A stretch of DNA of 64,000 nt, taken from Roseibium album (GTDB lineage Bacteria > Pseudomonadota > Alphaproteobacteria > Rhizobiales > Stappiaceae). The DNA lies in assembly GCF_001404515.1 (NCBI RefSeq), contig NZ_CXWE01000004.1, positions 434,001 to 498,000 on the forward strand, written 5' to 3'. Both the position numbers and the translations under genes were made by a program. Below are positions 45,528 to 57,681 of this stretch, in pieces. Position 1 is the stretch's first letter; each line of letters starts with the position of its first letter. The notes beneath the pieces were generated by a model that saw only the letters and a program-made list of their open reading frames with translations, had not been told where the DNA came from and did no database searches.

Positions 45528-46161
45528 CGCGGTTTCCTTTGAATTCGCGTTGTTGTTCTAAAAGGAAACGCGCCCTCCTTTATCGTTGCAGAAGTGATTA
45601 AGCTCCTGCTCGGATCGACAGGGACCCAGCTAGACGGCGCCGGCTGAATACCCACGGGTGCGTAGACCCGGAAGGCCTGAGCCTGCCGGATCGCGCGGAG
45701 ATACAGCGTGCACTTCAGAATGTCAACGCCGGCATCTCCTTTTGCGCCGGCGTCAGCAATAGAAACCAGCCATTTCAGGCAACCGGACGACACAACCAGG
45801 TGCCGGACAACTCGTGACGGATCTTATCAGAAACGGGTTTCCGGCAACTCCGCGTGTGTGGCAGTTGCGATTCGGGCTGCTGCGTTTTGCTCGGCACCAG
45901 CCCCGTAGCCTAAGTGAAAACACGTAAGAATTGGCTGAAATTCGCCAAATTTGCACGAGATTTGGCGGACTCACTACACGAATTGCTTCAAAAATTCACA
46001 TTTGCGGAAAAACAATGCATACATTTAGAGAATGTTAATTGCAGCTTTTCACTATGCAATCCGCGCCACAACTATGGATAATAATACCAGTGGCCATAGT
46101 GAGCATTATTCCCATCCATTCAGCATCAAAATGGAAGCCCGACTTGGACTAAGGATCAAGC
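45528..46161. other. Long gene-free region upstream of rpsD
   Basis: About 630 bases. The part next to rpsD (45600-45760) is GC-rich and could hold a structured leader of rpsD, but I could not fold one with certainty. The part near 46000 is AT-rich and includes the promoter of the EAL gene. No tRNA or ORF with support was found. Confidence 0.5.
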
Positions 46162-47961
46162 ATGTCATCACAACGCAATTCAGAACCAGAGACTGGCAAG
46201 GACAGTGTGAAACCGTTTCCGCGGTCTCGCGACGCCATTCTTGAAGGTCTGGATTATGCGCTTCAGCCGATTACCGACATTGGTACAGGCGTCGTCTATG
46301 GTTATGAAGCACAGCTTGATAATGGCGACTGTGAAGACGCACCCACGATTGATGAACTGCTTGATGATGCATATGAGGAAGGATTCCTTCCCGATCTCGA
46401 AGCAAGTCTGTTCGCAAAGGCTCTGAGCCGTTTCGGGAAGCTCCGCACGGCACAGGGCACCAAGCTTTTTTTCAGAATTGACGGACGCGATCTCGGACTG
46501 CAGGCGGATCCACGCATGCACCTGACAGAGCTCGTTGCAGCGGCCGGTTTGCAGAACAACCAGGTCTGCATCGAATTTTCCGAACGCCATCAGCACTCCA
46601 TCGCCGACGCAACGCAGCACGCCATCAGCGATCTGCGCCAGATGGGTTTTCTCGTCGCATTGGACAATTTCGGACGAGGATCGTCGGAGCTGCGCCTGTT
46701 GCACGACGTCTCTCCGGACTACGTCAAGATCGGCCGGTTTTTCCTGAACGGCGTCGACAGCGATCCGCGCCGGAACCTGTTCGTCACAACCGTTGCCAAT
46801 CTTGCGCATGTTCTTGGTGCACGCGTGATTGCTTCAGGGGTGGAGACCGAGCGGGAATTCAAGGCCTGCAGGAATATTGGCTGTGACCTGGTCCAGGGCT
46901 CCTTCGTTGCCCGGCCCTTTCACAAGGCGGCGTCGGCAAAGCTGTTCTACGATCATGTCCGGGAGCCGGGCGCCGGACACAAACGGCGCGCGGAACAGGA
47001 CAGGATTCGGAACGAATTGCTGCAGCTCCCCACCATCGGGTTCGGCGCAACCATGACCGAACTGCTCGACATGGTCGTTCACAACCAGGAAGGAAACGTC
47101 ATTCCCGTCCTGGACGAAAACCAGGAACCGCGCGGCCTGATCCACGAACGCGATCTGAAGGCGTATCTTTATGCCGGTGGCAAGGATGACGACACCGATA
47201 CGCGGATCGCACTCGATTTCCCCCTGCGCTCATTCGTACGCGCCTGCCCGATCGCCGACATAGATTCCAACGCCGACATGCTACTGGTAACCTTTGCCTC
47301 CTCGATCAACTCCGATGGCATCATCATCACGGAGAATTTCCGCTACGCCGGTTTCCTTTCAGCCACGTCTCTGCTGAAGATCATTCACGAAAAACGCCTT
47401 CAGGAAGCCCAGGACCAGAACCCGCTGACCCGTATGCCGGGCAACGGCGCAATCTCGCGTTATATTTCGGAAACCGCCCGGAAAGGCACACACGACCGTC
47501 ATCTGTGTTACCTGGACTTCGACAACTTCAAGCCGTTCAACGATACCTACGGCTATCGCCAGGGGGACCGGGCGATTATCCTGTTCAGTGAATTGCTGCA
47601 GCGCCATGTCTCCGGGTCCGGAACATTTCACGGGCATATCGGTGGCGACGATTTCTTCGCCGGATTTCAAAACACCGACCAGACGGATGTGGCCACCCGC
47701 ATGCTCGCCCTCAAACGTGCCTTTCGTGTCGATGTGGAGAGCTTTTACGAAACGGGGCACAGGGAACTGGGTTACATCGAGGCGCAGGACCGCTTCGGAA
47801 CGACCCGCCAGTTTCCACTGTTGCAATGCTCTATTTCGATCCTGAGCCTGCCAAGAGGCATGGTCATTCACCCCGACACGCTGAACGACGAGATCAGCGA
47901 ATTGAAACTGGAAGCAAAGCGGGCCGACGACGGAATAGTCGTCAAAAAACTGGCCGCCTAA
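46162..47961 (+). CDS. EAL-CBS-GGDEF c-di-GMP signalling protein, EAL degenerate
   Basis: 599 aa. Residues about 25-270 are an EAL domain. The signature reads YEAQL, and LDNFGRG replaces the usual DDFG, while the usual Asn of the FxNxS position is absent (FFRIDGRDL). Lys in YVKIGRFF and Glu in SGVETE remain. A pair of CBS-like parts follows around 290-410. The GGDEF domain at about 420-590 has GGDDF and [20 protein letters not shown]. Phosphodiesterase activity is doubtful and cyclase activity possible. It is cytoplasmic with no sensor helix. AAGGA precedes the ATG. It overlaps the murI stop by 4 bp tail to tail. Confidence 0.88.
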   Translation: MSSQRNSEPETGKDSVKPFPRSRDAILEGLDYALQPITDIGTGVVYGYEAQLDNGDCEDAPTIDELLDDAYEEGFLPDLEASLFAKALSRFGKLRTAQGTKLFFRIDGRDLGLQADPRMHLTELVAAAGLQNNQVCIEFSERHQHSIADATQHAISDLRQMGFLVALDNFGRGSSELRLLHDVSPDYVKIGRFFLNGVDSDPRRNLFVTTVANLAHVLGARVIASGVETEREFKACRNIGCDLVQGSFVARPFHKAASAKLFYDHVREPGAGHKRRAEQDRIRNELLQLPTIGFGATMTELLDMVVHNQEGNVIPVLDENQEPRGLIHERDLKAYLYAGGKDDDTDTRIALDFPLRSFVRACPIADIDSNADMLLVTFASSINSDGIIITENFRYAGFLSATSLLKIIHEKRLQEAQDQNPLTRMPGNGAISRYISETARKGTHDRHLCYLDFDNFKPFNDTYGYRQGDRAIILFSELLQRHVSGSGTFHGHIGGDDFFAGFQNTDQTDVATRMLALKRAFRVDVESFYETGHRELGYIEAQDRFGTTRQFPLLQCSISILSLPRGMVIHPDTLNDEISELKLEAKRADDGIVVKKLAA

Positions 47962-48764
47962 GCTCCGTTTGCCGCGCTGAGCATCAGGCCGAAACCTGCC
48001 AGCAACCGCGAAAGCCCCGGATCATCGGGATTTGATGTGAACAGAGCGCGATCCGGATCACTCGACGGGCTGCTTGCAGCCTTTGCTCCAAGCACACGAA
48101 CAAGCTGACGCGCGATTGCTTCTGCGGGATCAAGCCAGTCGACCGGCCAGGGCGCGATCCTGCGGAAACGGTTTGCCAGAAACGGATAATGCGTGCAGGC
48201 CAGCACGACAATGTCGGTCCGCCGCCCGTCGCGTTCCAGGAAACAACCCGAAATCTCGGTGAGCAGCTCCTCGTTGCAAACAGTCTCGCCGCGCAAATGG
48301 CGTTCAGAAAGTTCCGCAAGGTTATCCGAACCGACAAGACGCACGTGGCATTGCTTGGCAAAGCTGTCGATCAGGCTCCTGGTATACGTCCTGCGCACGG
48401 TTCCAGGTGTTGCCAGCACCGAAATGAGACCTGAAGACGTTCGTTCTGCCGCCGGCTTGATCGCAGGCACTGTGCCGACAAAGGGCACATCCGGGTAGGC
48501 TTTGCGAAGCGCATCACCTGCCAGCGTAAAGGCCGTATTGCAGGCAATGACGATCGCCTTGGGCCGGTGGATGGCGATAAGCTCACCGAAAAGCGACAGC
48601 ATGCGGTCCCTGAGGTCCGCTTCCGGCCAGCGGCCGATCGGAAAAGCCGCGTCATCGGCGACATAAAGCAGGGTTTCGTAGGGAAGCAGGTAGCGTGCTT
48701 CGCGCAGCACCGTGAGCCCGCCAAGGCCGGAATCGAAAATCAGAACCGGACCGTTCGAGCCCAA
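47958..48764 (-). CDS. murI: Glutamate racemase
   Basis: 268 aa using TTG at 48764, 7 nt after an AGGAG site. It interconverts L- and D-glutamate for peptidoglycan (EC 5.1.1.3). The substrate loop is [13 protein letters not shown], the two catalytic cysteines are in [12 protein letters not shown] and [12 protein letters not shown]. It is 10 bp after the upstream methyltransferase stop, so the two genes form an operon. Confidence 0.93.
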   Translation of the reverse strand: MGSNGPVLIFDSGLGGLTVLREARYLLPYETLLYVADDAAFPIGRWPEADLRDRMLSLFGELIAIHRPKAIVIACNTAFTLAGDALRKAYPDVPFVGTVPAIKPAAERTSSGLISVLATPGTVRRTYTRSLIDSFAKQCHVRLVGSDNLAELSERHLRGETVCNEELLTEISGCFLERDGRRTDIVVLACTHYPFLANRFRRIAPWPVDWLDPAEAIARQLVRVLGAKAASSPSSDPDRALFTSNPDDPGLSRLLAGFGLMLSAANGA

Positions 48765-48774
48765 ATGCCTTCTC

Positions 48775-49587
48775 CTACTCTTCGCCGCCGTCAGTGCTGC
48801 GCTCCTTGCGCACCCGGGTTTGCCGTTTTTCCAGGGACGCGACAACACCTCGCAACGCCCGGACCTCCTGTTCCGTCAGCTCCGCCTTCTGGAAAATGTT
48901 TCGAAGCGTGCGAACCATATGCGGGCGCCGCTCCGGTGGACGAAAAAATGTCGCTTCGTCGAGCGCACCTTCCAGATGTTCGAAAAACCTCAGGAGATCG
49001 TCTTTTTTCGCCGGCGGATGTTCATCCTCCGACAGGATGAAAGGCAACGCACCGGACGTTGCCGTCTTGCGCCATTCGTAGGCGCACACCAGCACAGCCT
49101 GGGCAATGTTCAGAGACGCGAAATCGGGGTCAACGGGCAGTGTGACAATCTCGTCGGCCAGCGCAACTTCCTCATTGTTGAGACCCCAACGCTCGCGTCC
49201 GAAGAGATAGCCTGTAGCGTGACCCTTTTCTCCGAACTCAACCGATTTCCTTGCAGATTCGTCAGGGCCGCGAACGGGTTTCGGCACTTCGCGAGACCGC
49301 GCGGTCGTTGCAAAGACGAACTGCAGGTCCGCGATCGCCGCCTCAACGCTGTCAAACACCTGCACCTTGTCGATCACATGGTCTGCCCGGCTTGCCGCAG
49401 CACGCGCCTTTTCACTCGGCCAGCCGTCGCGCGGGTTGACAATCCGAAGGTCGACCAGACCGAAATTTGCCATTGCCCGCGCTGCGGTTCCGATGTTTTC
49501 ACCCAGCTGCGGCTCGCACAGGATCACTGCAGGCGGCCGGGCAGTCACCGTCCTGGCCTCGTCCCTGATTTTTGCGTTTTTGCTCAT
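48775..49587 (-). CDS. TrmH/SpoU-type RNA methyltransferase (TrmJ-like)
   Basis: 270 aa. The SPOUT knot motifs are [36 protein letters not shown] and [18 protein letters not shown]. The layout matches TrmJ, which adds 2'-O-methyl to tRNA position 32. About 110 C-terminal residues form an extra helical part. It is followed closely by murI. ttcA, which also modifies tRNA position 32, is elsewhere in the window. Confidence 0.9.
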   Translation of the reverse strand: MSKNAKIRDEARTVTARPPAVILCEPQLGENIGTAARAMANFGLVDLRIVNPRDGWPSEKARAAASRADHVIDKVQVFDSVEAAIADLQFVFATTARSREVPKPVRGPDESARKSVEFGEKGHATGYLFGRERWGLNNEEVALADEIVTLPVDPDFASLNIAQAVLVCAYEWRKTATSGALPFILSEDEHPPAKKDDLLRFFEHLEGALDEATFFRPPERRPHMVRTLRNIFQKAELTEQEVRALRGVVASLEKRQTRVRKERSTDGGEE

Positions 49588-49641
49588 AATGCCGGGGTTT
49601 AGCCCGTCTTCCTGAAAATGAAAAGCTGGCCGCGTTCGATT

Positions 49642-50523
49642 TCAACGCCGGAATGAACGCCTTGCCACATCCCGAAACGCTTTCGTCTTGCGCCCCGTCC
49701 GGCTTTCCGGCGCAAAGACAAACCAGACAGGTGCTTCGGGAGAATGAAGGCATCCGGGCAGAATTTCGACCAGGATACCCTTGTCGAGTTCGTCCTTGAC
49801 GGCCATGCGGGATTTGATCGCAAGACCGAGTCCTTCGACCGCACCGGCTGTCAGCATGTCTGAATTGGAAACGGCAACACTCCGGCCAACCGAAAAGGAA
49901 CGCTTTCGGCCTCTTGCGTCGTTGACATCGAAACGTGTCTGCCAGGGAAGGCAGACCCAGGGTGCATCTTTGAGGTCCTCCACGGATTTCGGGTCTCCCG
50001 AACTCGACAAAAGATCCGGGGATGCGCAGATGATCCGCTCGTTGTCGCTGAGCTTCTGGGCAACCAGGGAACTGTCATCCAGCTGGCCAACCCTGATTGC
50101 GCAATCCTGACCCTCCTCAACCAGCGGCACAAAACGATCGACCGCCAGGAACTCGATTGTGAGATCAGGATGGTGCTCACGAAATTCGCGCATCTCCGGC
50201 ATGATGAAGCGCGACAGGATCCAGGGCGACATCGTCACACGCAGATGGCCGCGTAAGGATGCAGTTCCACTGCCGACATCGAGTTCCGCCTGTTGCAGGT
50301 CCTCCAATACGGTATCCACGCGCTCCAGGAATACCTGTCCCTCGTCCGTCAGGCGAAACGTGCGGCTGTTGCGGTGAAAGAGGGTCACTTTCAGAACCCG
50401 TTCCAGCTTTGCGATCCGGTGACTGGTCGTTGCTGTCGAGATACCGAGATGTCTTGCGGCGGACGTGATGCCACCGGTTTTGGCAACAGAGACAAAGGTC
50501 TGCAGATCCGGAATACTGTACAT
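49642..50523 (-). CDS. LysR-family regulator
   Basis: 293 aa. The winged helix is residues about 5-60 (GGITSAARHLGISTATTSHR), then the effector domain. It belongs to the DsdC/PA0477-like branch common in proteobacteria. It is divergent from the royal-jelly-type secreted protein gene at 50616 (93-bp gap), which it probably controls (inference). Confidence 0.92.
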   Translation of the reverse strand: MYSIPDLQTFVSVAKTGGITSAARHLGISTATTSHRIAKLERVLKVTLFHRNSRTFRLTDEGQVFLERVDTVLEDLQQAELDVGSGTASLRGHLRVTMSPWILSRFIMPEMREFREHHPDLTIEFLAVDRFVPLVEEGQDCAIRVGQLDDSSLVAQKLSDNERIICASPDLLSSSGDPKSVEDLKDAPWVCLPWQTRFDVNDARGRKRSFSVGRSVAVSNSDMLTAGAVEGLGLAIKSRMAVKDELDKGILVEILPGCLHSPEAPVWFVFAPESRTGRKTKAFRDVARRSFRR

Positions 50524-50615
50524 TCGAATTTTTCTAACGCTGCTTTCGAATTTCAGGGAGTTCTGTTCGAAATCTAGAACAACTAAACCCTCCTGATCAA
50601 CATCCGGAGGACCCC

Positions 50616-51695
50616 ATGAAACGCTTTTTGGCTGCAGTCGGCATCAGCACCGCGCTCGCTTTTCCAGCAACCGCAGACGGACTGGAAACCTATCTCCGCT
50701 TTGACAAGTCAATGCCGCCGGGAAACCTGGCGATTGCTCCGGACGGACGCATGTTCATGTCCGTCCATGAATTCTATGGCCCAGAACTGCGCGTCGTCGA
50801 AGTCCTGAAGGATGGGTCGACCCGGCCCTATCCAAATGAAAGCTGGGCACATGCGCCAAAGGAAGACGGCAATGGCCTCAACGGGGTTCTCGGCCTGCGT
50901 GCGGACCGTGACGGCATTTTATGGATGCTCGACGGTCAGGGCGAGAACCAGACGGGCCGCATCGTCGGCTGGAACACGAAGACTGAACAGCTGCATGCAA
51001 TCCACTATATCGGTGCACCGGTTTCCCGGCCGACCTCCTTCCTGAACGATCTGGCCGTCGACCGGGATCATGAGGCGATCTACATTTCCGACACCGGAGA
51101 CGGCGTGAATTCCGCGCTCATCGTCGTCGACCTTGAAACGGGCCGCGCCCGTCGTGTTCTGGAGGGCTCCGAATTCACGACGCCTGAAGACACACCCATG
51201 GTGATCGACGGACGTGAAATCCTGCTCGGCGGCAGTCCGGCAAAGATCGGCGTAAATCCGATCACGGTCGACCCGACCAATACCTGGGTCTATTTCGCGC
51301 CGATGACCGCAAGTGCGATGTACCGGGTCAGGACATCCGATCTTCTCAATGAAGAGTTGGACGATGAGGAACTTGCCACGCGCGTCGAACGTTATGGTGA
51401 CAAGCCGATCTCCGATGGCTCCACGGTCGACACCGGAGGCAATGTTTACATCACGGCTATGACCGACAACGCTATCGGCGTGACCAAGCCGGATGGCAGC
51501 TACGAGGTACTGTTCCAGTCCGACGAAGACCTGCCCTGGCCGGACGGGTTCTCGATCGGTGCGGACGGCTATGTCTATGCGACCATCAACGAACTGCACC
51601 GCTCGCCGGTATTGAACGGCGGCGAGGACGCCTCGCTCGGGACCTACCGGATTGTCCGTTTCCCAGCCCTGAGCGACGCCGTCAGCGGGCGCTAG
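50616..51695 (+). CDS. Secreted major royal jelly/SMP-30-like beta-propeller protein
   Basis: 359 aa with a signal peptide (RFLAAVGISTALAFPATADG). The propeller blades include LAIAPDGRMFMSVHEFYG, NDLAVDRDHEAIYISDTGDG, ITVDPTNTWVYFAPMTASAM and DGFSIGADGYVYATINE. The MRJP family includes secreted enzymes and binding proteins with a sugar-acid lactonase-like fold. The active role here is not known. GGAGG lies before the ATG. The adjacent LysR is divergent. Confidence 0.85.
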   Translation: MKRFLAAVGISTALAFPATADGLETYLRFDKSMPPGNLAIAPDGRMFMSVHEFYGPELRVVEVLKDGSTRPYPNESWAHAPKEDGNGLNGVLGLRADRDGILWMLDGQGENQTGRIVGWNTKTEQLHAIHYIGAPVSRPTSFLNDLAVDRDHEAIYISDTGDGVNSALIVVDLETGRARRVLEGSEFTTPEDTPMVIDGREILLGGSPAKIGVNPITVDPTNTWVYFAPMTASAMYRVRTSDLLNEELDDEELATRVERYGDKPISDGSTVDTGGNVYITAMTDNAIGVTKPDGSYEVLFQSDEDLPWPDGFSIGADGYVYATINELHRSPVLNGGEDASLGTYRIVRFPALSDAVSGR

Positions 51696-51725
51696 AACCG
51701 GCCGCTTTCCGAACCTTTTGACCGT

Positions 51726-51753
51726 CCGGCAAGACACCCATACGTCTTGCCGG
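51726..51753. terminator. Hairpin between convergent genes
   Basis: CCGGCAAGAC (51726-51735) and GTCTTGCCGG (51744-51753) form a perfect 10-bp stem with an eight-base loop, between the royal jelly-type gene and the cyclase stop. Confidence 0.65.
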
Positions 51754-51762
51754 GCTCGGCTT

Positions 51763-52935
51763 TCATGATTTCGGCATCTCCCGGACCGGCACGATCACCT
51801 GCGTCCTGTCGAAACCCTTTAGTTCGAAGGACGGCACTCCGGCCTTTGATAGTCCGGCCAGATCCGCAACCCGCTCAGAGACAACTGTTTGACCATCGAC
51901 AAGGACCGCAGAGGCGAGCAAGCGCGCGGCAAGGTTCACCGTCGGCCCTATGGCCGTGAAATCCAGCCGGTCGGACGCTCCGATATTGCCGTATTGCAGC
52001 GGTCCGATATGGACGGCAGCCCGGAAAGGAGGAACGGTCTCGGAAAAGACCGGCGTCCACGCACCGCCAGAGGCAACGCTGAGCGCCTCCAGGGCACGTT
52101 CGCAAGCCGTTCTCTCGTCAACCTCATCGGAAATCGGAAAAATCGCGAGCAGGCCGTCGCCCATGAATTTCAGGATCTCGCCACCACCTTCGACAATCGG
52201 CGGTACAAGACAGTCGTAGAAGAGATTGAGACGTGCAAGGACCTCTTCGGCAGACGCATCGTTGGAGAAACGCGTGAACGAGACCAGGTCGGCAAAGACG
52301 ACGCAGGCGGAAATCTCCTCTATGTCGCCGCGATGCACGCGGCCCGACAGGATCCTGTTGCCGCTGTCCCGGCCCACATAGGCGGACAGGAGGTTGGCGG
52401 CGTTGAGACGCAGCATGTAGGTTTCGGCCAGACGGGCGAGTGGCAGGCGGACCTTTTCGAGCGCCGCTATCATCTCTTCGTCAAAGCCGCCATCGGCCTT
52501 CGTCGCCCAGCTGACCAGATGCGTTTCACCGGTCGTGAAGAAGAGCGGCTGAACGACATAGTCGGTAACGCCTTCCTCGCGGAACTGCTTCAGAATGAGA
52601 AAATCATCCGGACTGCCCGGATCGCAGAGTTTTCGCCGCAAGGGCTTTCCCGTTCGCAGAACTGTCGGTAGCGGGTTGTCGTGGTATTCGGCCCCGTCAA
52701 AGGCCTTGAGGTCCGCATCGGACTGGTCAACCCCCTCGCCTTTCAGCCATCGGAACCGGCGTCCCTGAAGGTTGGGATGGAGCGTATAGATAAAAAGCGC
52801 AAACCGCTCGACGGGTACACCGGCCGCCAGCAACCCTTCACAGATCCCGGAGACGATCTCCCGCGCATCCGCACTCGGTCGCGCACCATCGAGCATCCAC
52901 AAGAACAGATCTTCGAGTTTTTGTGTGTTTGGCAC
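51763..52935 (-). CDS. Adenylate/guanylate cyclase (paralogue of the DUF427 fusion)
   Basis: 390 aa from GTG 52935, which has GGAG 6 nt upstream (TTG 52956 is possible). The cyclase catalytic domain lies at the C-terminus: ACVVFADLVSFTRF with the metal Asp, EILKFMGDGLLAIFP, and YGNIGASDRLDFTAIGPTVN. The preceding sensor region is homologous to that of the gene at 28603-30171 (compare QFREEGVTDYVVQPLFF with DLKEQGVTDYVAMPLPF). It lacks the DUF427 domain. It is cytoplasmic and would produce a cyclic nucleotide in response to an unknown cue. Confidence 0.9.
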   Translation of the reverse strand: MPNTQKLEDLFLWMLDGARPSADAREIVSGICEGLLAAGVPVERFALFIYTLHPNLQGRRFRWLKGEGVDQSDADLKAFDGAEYHDNPLPTVLRTGKPLRRKLCDPGSPDDFLILKQFREEGVTDYVVQPLFFTTGETHLVSWATKADGGFDEEMIAALEKVRLPLARLAETYMLRLNAANLLSAYVGRDSGNRILSGRVHRGDIEEISACVVFADLVSFTRFSNDASAEEVLARLNLFYDCLVPPIVEGGGEILKFMGDGLLAIFPISDEVDERTACERALEALSVASGGAWTPVFSETVPPFRAAVHIGPLQYGNIGASDRLDFTAIGPTVNLAARLLASAVLVDGQTVVSERVADLAGLSKAGVPSFELKGFDRTQVIVPVREMPKS

Positions 52936-53141
52936 CGACCGCTCCAGGTGACGCAACCTCCGCGAAACTCATTTAGTCATCCCGGCGCAGCGATGCCAAG
53001 GCCGAAAACCGAAACGCGCAGCACCCGCCTCTGGCCGCCGACACCGGTATTTCCCGGACCAAGCATCACTGCACTGCTGTGCCCGAAGGGAAAAGGGTCG
53101 GCAATTTTGTCTTCAGTTTGATAAAATAACCTTCACCAAGC
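52936..53141. other. Gene-free stretch before the repeat array
   Basis: No ORF. A sequence resembling a repeat boundary (AGTCATCCCGGC near 52975) may be a fragment of the same element. Otherwise nothing was seen. Confidence 0.4.
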
Positions 53142-53715
53142 TTGTCTTCGCCGCGAAGGCTAGGGTCAACTAAATACGGATCCACCGTTTCAATCCGAAA
53201 CCCCACGGAATACTGGTTCCCGGCTCGCGCTGCGCTTGGCCGGGATGACAACAATCGCGAGGTCGAAATACTCCAGCAAAAAAACAAGATCCTGTCTTGT
53301 CACCCCTGCGAAGGCAGGGGTCCAGTAGACGCAGAACCTCCTTTTCAGACCGAAACCTCACGGGTCACTGGTTCCCGGCTTGCGTTGTGATTGGCCAGGA
53401 CGACCGGGGAAAAAGCCGTTTCCTTGAGTTCAGGAATGCCCCAAGACCCAATCTTGTCACCCCTGCAAAAGCAGGAATCCAGAAGACATGGACCCTTCGT
53501 TTCGAACCAAATCCCGTCGATTTACTGGTTCGCACTGCGCCTGGCCCGGATGACAACCCGGGAAGGAGCCGTTCCCTTGAGTTCAGGAATGCCCCAGGAC
53601 CCAATCTTGTCATCCCTGCGCAGGCAGGGATCCAGTAGACACCAACCTCAAGGCTCATCAAGGATTTGGCCCGATAAAGGACCGCGTCTAAAAAACACTG
53701 TTCCCGGTATGACAA
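53142..53715 (+). repeat. Tandem array of four ~105-110-bp repeat units
   Basis: Units lie at 53142-53251, 53297-53404, 53454-53556 and 53607-53715, so the period is about 155 bp. Each starts with TTGTCATCCC or a close variant (TTGTCACCCC) and a small hairpin (CCTGCG..GCAGG), and has ACTGGTTC in the right half. Three of the four end in a GATGACAA variant (CCGGGATGACAA in the first), the inverse of the start; the second ends CCAGGACGAC. The linkers after units two and three are nearly identical to each other. The arrangement resembles short dispersed palindromic or MITE-like elements amplified in tandem. Confidence 0.8.
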
Positions 53716-53721
53716 GGACTT

Positions 53722-54018
53722 TCACGAAAGCCCTAATGAAAGATCATCCCAGTTGGGATTGCGTTCTTCGATCAGGCTTATCTTCCAAGCCCGTTTCCAG
53801 CGCTTGATCTGCTTTTCACGCTTGATCGCCTGCTCGATCTCCTCATGGATTTCGAAATAAACGAGCCTATGGACACCGTATTTCGCGGTAAACGCGCTGC
53901 CTCTTCCTTCACGATGCTCGTAAAGGCGCTTTAACAAGGCATTGGCAACACCAACATAAAGCGTTCCGCCAAGGCCGCTCGCCAGAATGTAAACGTAGTA
54001 CTGCTGATCGACATGCAA
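53722..54018 (-). CDS. GIY-YIG nuclease-domain protein
   Basis: 98 aa using TTG 54018, which follows GAGG. The GIY-YIG core is QYYVYILASGLGGTLYVGVA, then LLKRLYEHREG with the catalytic Arg-like position and EIEQAIKREKQIKRW with the conserved Glu. This is the small stand-alone subfamily. The gene sits in the middle of the repeat array: unit D ends 7 bp from its stop and unit E begins 44 bp past its start. Whether it acts on the repeats is not known. Confidence 0.85.
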   Translation of the reverse strand: MHVDQQYYVYILASGLGGTLYVGVANALLKRLYEHREGRGSAFTAKYGVHRLVYFEIHEEIEQAIKREKQIKRWKRAWKISLIEERNPNWDDLSLGLS

Positions 54019-54061
54019 GCCCGCCTCGCCTCTTCGATGGGATGTCTCAGAATACCCAGAT

Positions 54062-54174
54062 TTATCATCCCTGCGAAAGCAGGCATCGAGTGAACACAAA
54101 TCGCTTCGAACCAAAACTCTGCGGGTTACTGATTACTGGTTCCCGGCTCGCGCTACGCTTGGCCGGGATGACAA
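54062..54174 (+). repeat. Repeat unit E
   Basis: Same element as the tandem array: starts TTATCATCCCTGCG, ends GGCCGGGATGACAA. About 113 bp. It lies on the other side of the GIY-YIG gene. Confidence 0.8.
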
Positions 54175-54223
54175 CAATCGAAAAGACCATTTGCTCCCAT
54201 TCCAGAGAACAATACTCTCCAAT

Positions 54224-54260
54224 TTGTCATCCCTGCGCAGGCAGGGATCCAGTAGACGCC
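54224..54260 (+). repeat. Repeat unit F, left half only
   Basis: TTGTCATCCCTGCG and GGATCCAGTAGACGCC match the left half of the units. The right half is missing, so the copy is truncated. Confidence 0.75.
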
Positions 54261-54528
54261 AAACCATGAAGTTGGCATTGAAAAATCGCGTCCGGAGTTT
54301 GGCGCTTTCATTCTGTAAATGCTGTGGGAAGACTATCTAAGCAAATTGACGGCAAAACCATTTTGGATTCGTTCCACGAGACCGTAACGCACAATTAAAA
54401 CTTGGAGCTTATATGGCACATCGACCACAATCGCCCCAACATGAACTCCGAAACTGCAAATTGATCCCAGCGAGACCATCAAGATCAGACGTTCAGTCAG
54501 ATATCTCTTACTTGGCTTTGTAATATCG

Positions 54529-55035
54529 TTGCCTTTATCAATACTGTGTGCGTTTGCTTGTTATCACTCAATTGCAACAGGAGAATTTCTAACCAAAGGA
54601 GGACTGTCTACGGCGTTTGGAACTCTCTTTTTTGGTGCGATTGCTTATTTCAGTATTACGCAACTGTGGAATGCGGACAGACCAGTCATCATGATCGGGC
54701 CGGACGGTTTTTTCGATAAGCGTGTATTCGAGAAAGCAGTTCCCTGGCGCGAAATAACTGAAATACGTGTTGATGAGTTTGGATTTTTTGGTGCCCTTTT
54801 TATCGAAGTAACCGATAGGATTTATCTTCTTCCGCGCTACCGGATACTGTTCAAAACGTGGTTCAATCAAGGGCCTGGTGCCCGTGGTTCTTATCCGCTC
54901 GACGGGTTGGCCTTTGATCGCGAAAAGTTAGGTTTTCTTCTTGATCAATATTCATCCGCTTGGCGCCACCCGCCAGACAACATGCAGCCATCCGCTCTGA
55001 ACGTTGTCGATAGACATTTCCCGCCCGTTTGCTAG
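54529..55035 (+). CDS. Membrane protein with PH-like domain (STM3941-like), start unclear
   Basis: 168 aa from TTG 54529. Two hydrophobic stretches are followed by a soluble part with GPDGFFDKRVFEKAVPWREI and a TEIRVDEFGFF pattern, like STM3941-type proteins. The hydrophobic segment continues upstream in frame (YLLLGFVIS), and this frame stays open back to a stop at 54442, without an ATG. An ATG at 54441 lies in a different frame and meets a stop after seven residues. So the true start is lost, uses a rare codon, or a single-base frameshift has occurred near 54450. The gene is AT-rich compared with its neighbours. Confidence 0.55.
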   Translation: MPLSILCAFACYHSIATGEFLTKGGLSTAFGTLFFGAIAYFSITQLWNADRPVIMIGPDGFFDKRVFEKAVPWREITEIRVDEFGFFGALFIEVTDRIYLLPRYRILFKTWFNQGPGARGSYPLDGLAFDREKLGFLLDQYSSAWRHPPDNMQPSALNVVDRHFPPVC

Positions 55036-57393
<2,358 letters not shown>

Positions 57394-57418
57394 GCAACAA
57401 AACATGATTGCGATCTCG

Positions 57419-57440
57419 AGGGGCGGAATTTTCCGCCCCT
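57419..57440 (+). terminator. Rho-independent terminator of icd
   Basis: AGGGGCGGAA (57419-57428) and TTCCGCCCCT (57431-57440) form a perfect 10-bp stem with a two-base loop, followed by TTGTCTT. Confidence 0.9.
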
Positions 57441-57501
57441 TTGTCTTGTAGGATGAAGTTTGAAAATCCTGCACATCGTGGACAGTCACAACTCGCGTCG
57501 T

Positions 57502-57529
57502 CCCGGATCTTCGCTCCGCCGCGTCCGGG
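57502..57529. repeat. REP-like palindrome
   Basis: CCCGGA (57502-57507) and TCCGGG (57524-57529) flank a partly complementary centre. This sort of GC-rich palindrome is common between genes in alphaproteobacteria. The rest of the gap to 57682 shows nothing else. Confidence 0.4.
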
Positions 57530-57681
57530 GTCACCCCTGAAGGACAAGGTGAACAACGGTGTTTCTGCGCGTCCCCGGGGATTGGTGACAGCACTGTCTC
57601 GAAGGATGAGCTCAATATCGGGAAGACTACAGCCGTTTGTCGACTGCCGGACATGGGTTGGCGGCCATCAGCACGAAACCA

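Noticed and set aside
45600..45760. tRNA or structured RNA upstream of rpsD
   Set aside because: No acceptor or T-loop pairing could be found; the GC-rich text may be a leader, but I cannot support it.
52975..53000. Additional repeat copy
   Set aside because: Only about a dozen bases match the element boundary.
53142..54260. Possible CRISPR array
   Set aside because: The units are over 100 bp with a 155-bp period, have inverted ends, and the linkers are partly alike. No cas gene is near.
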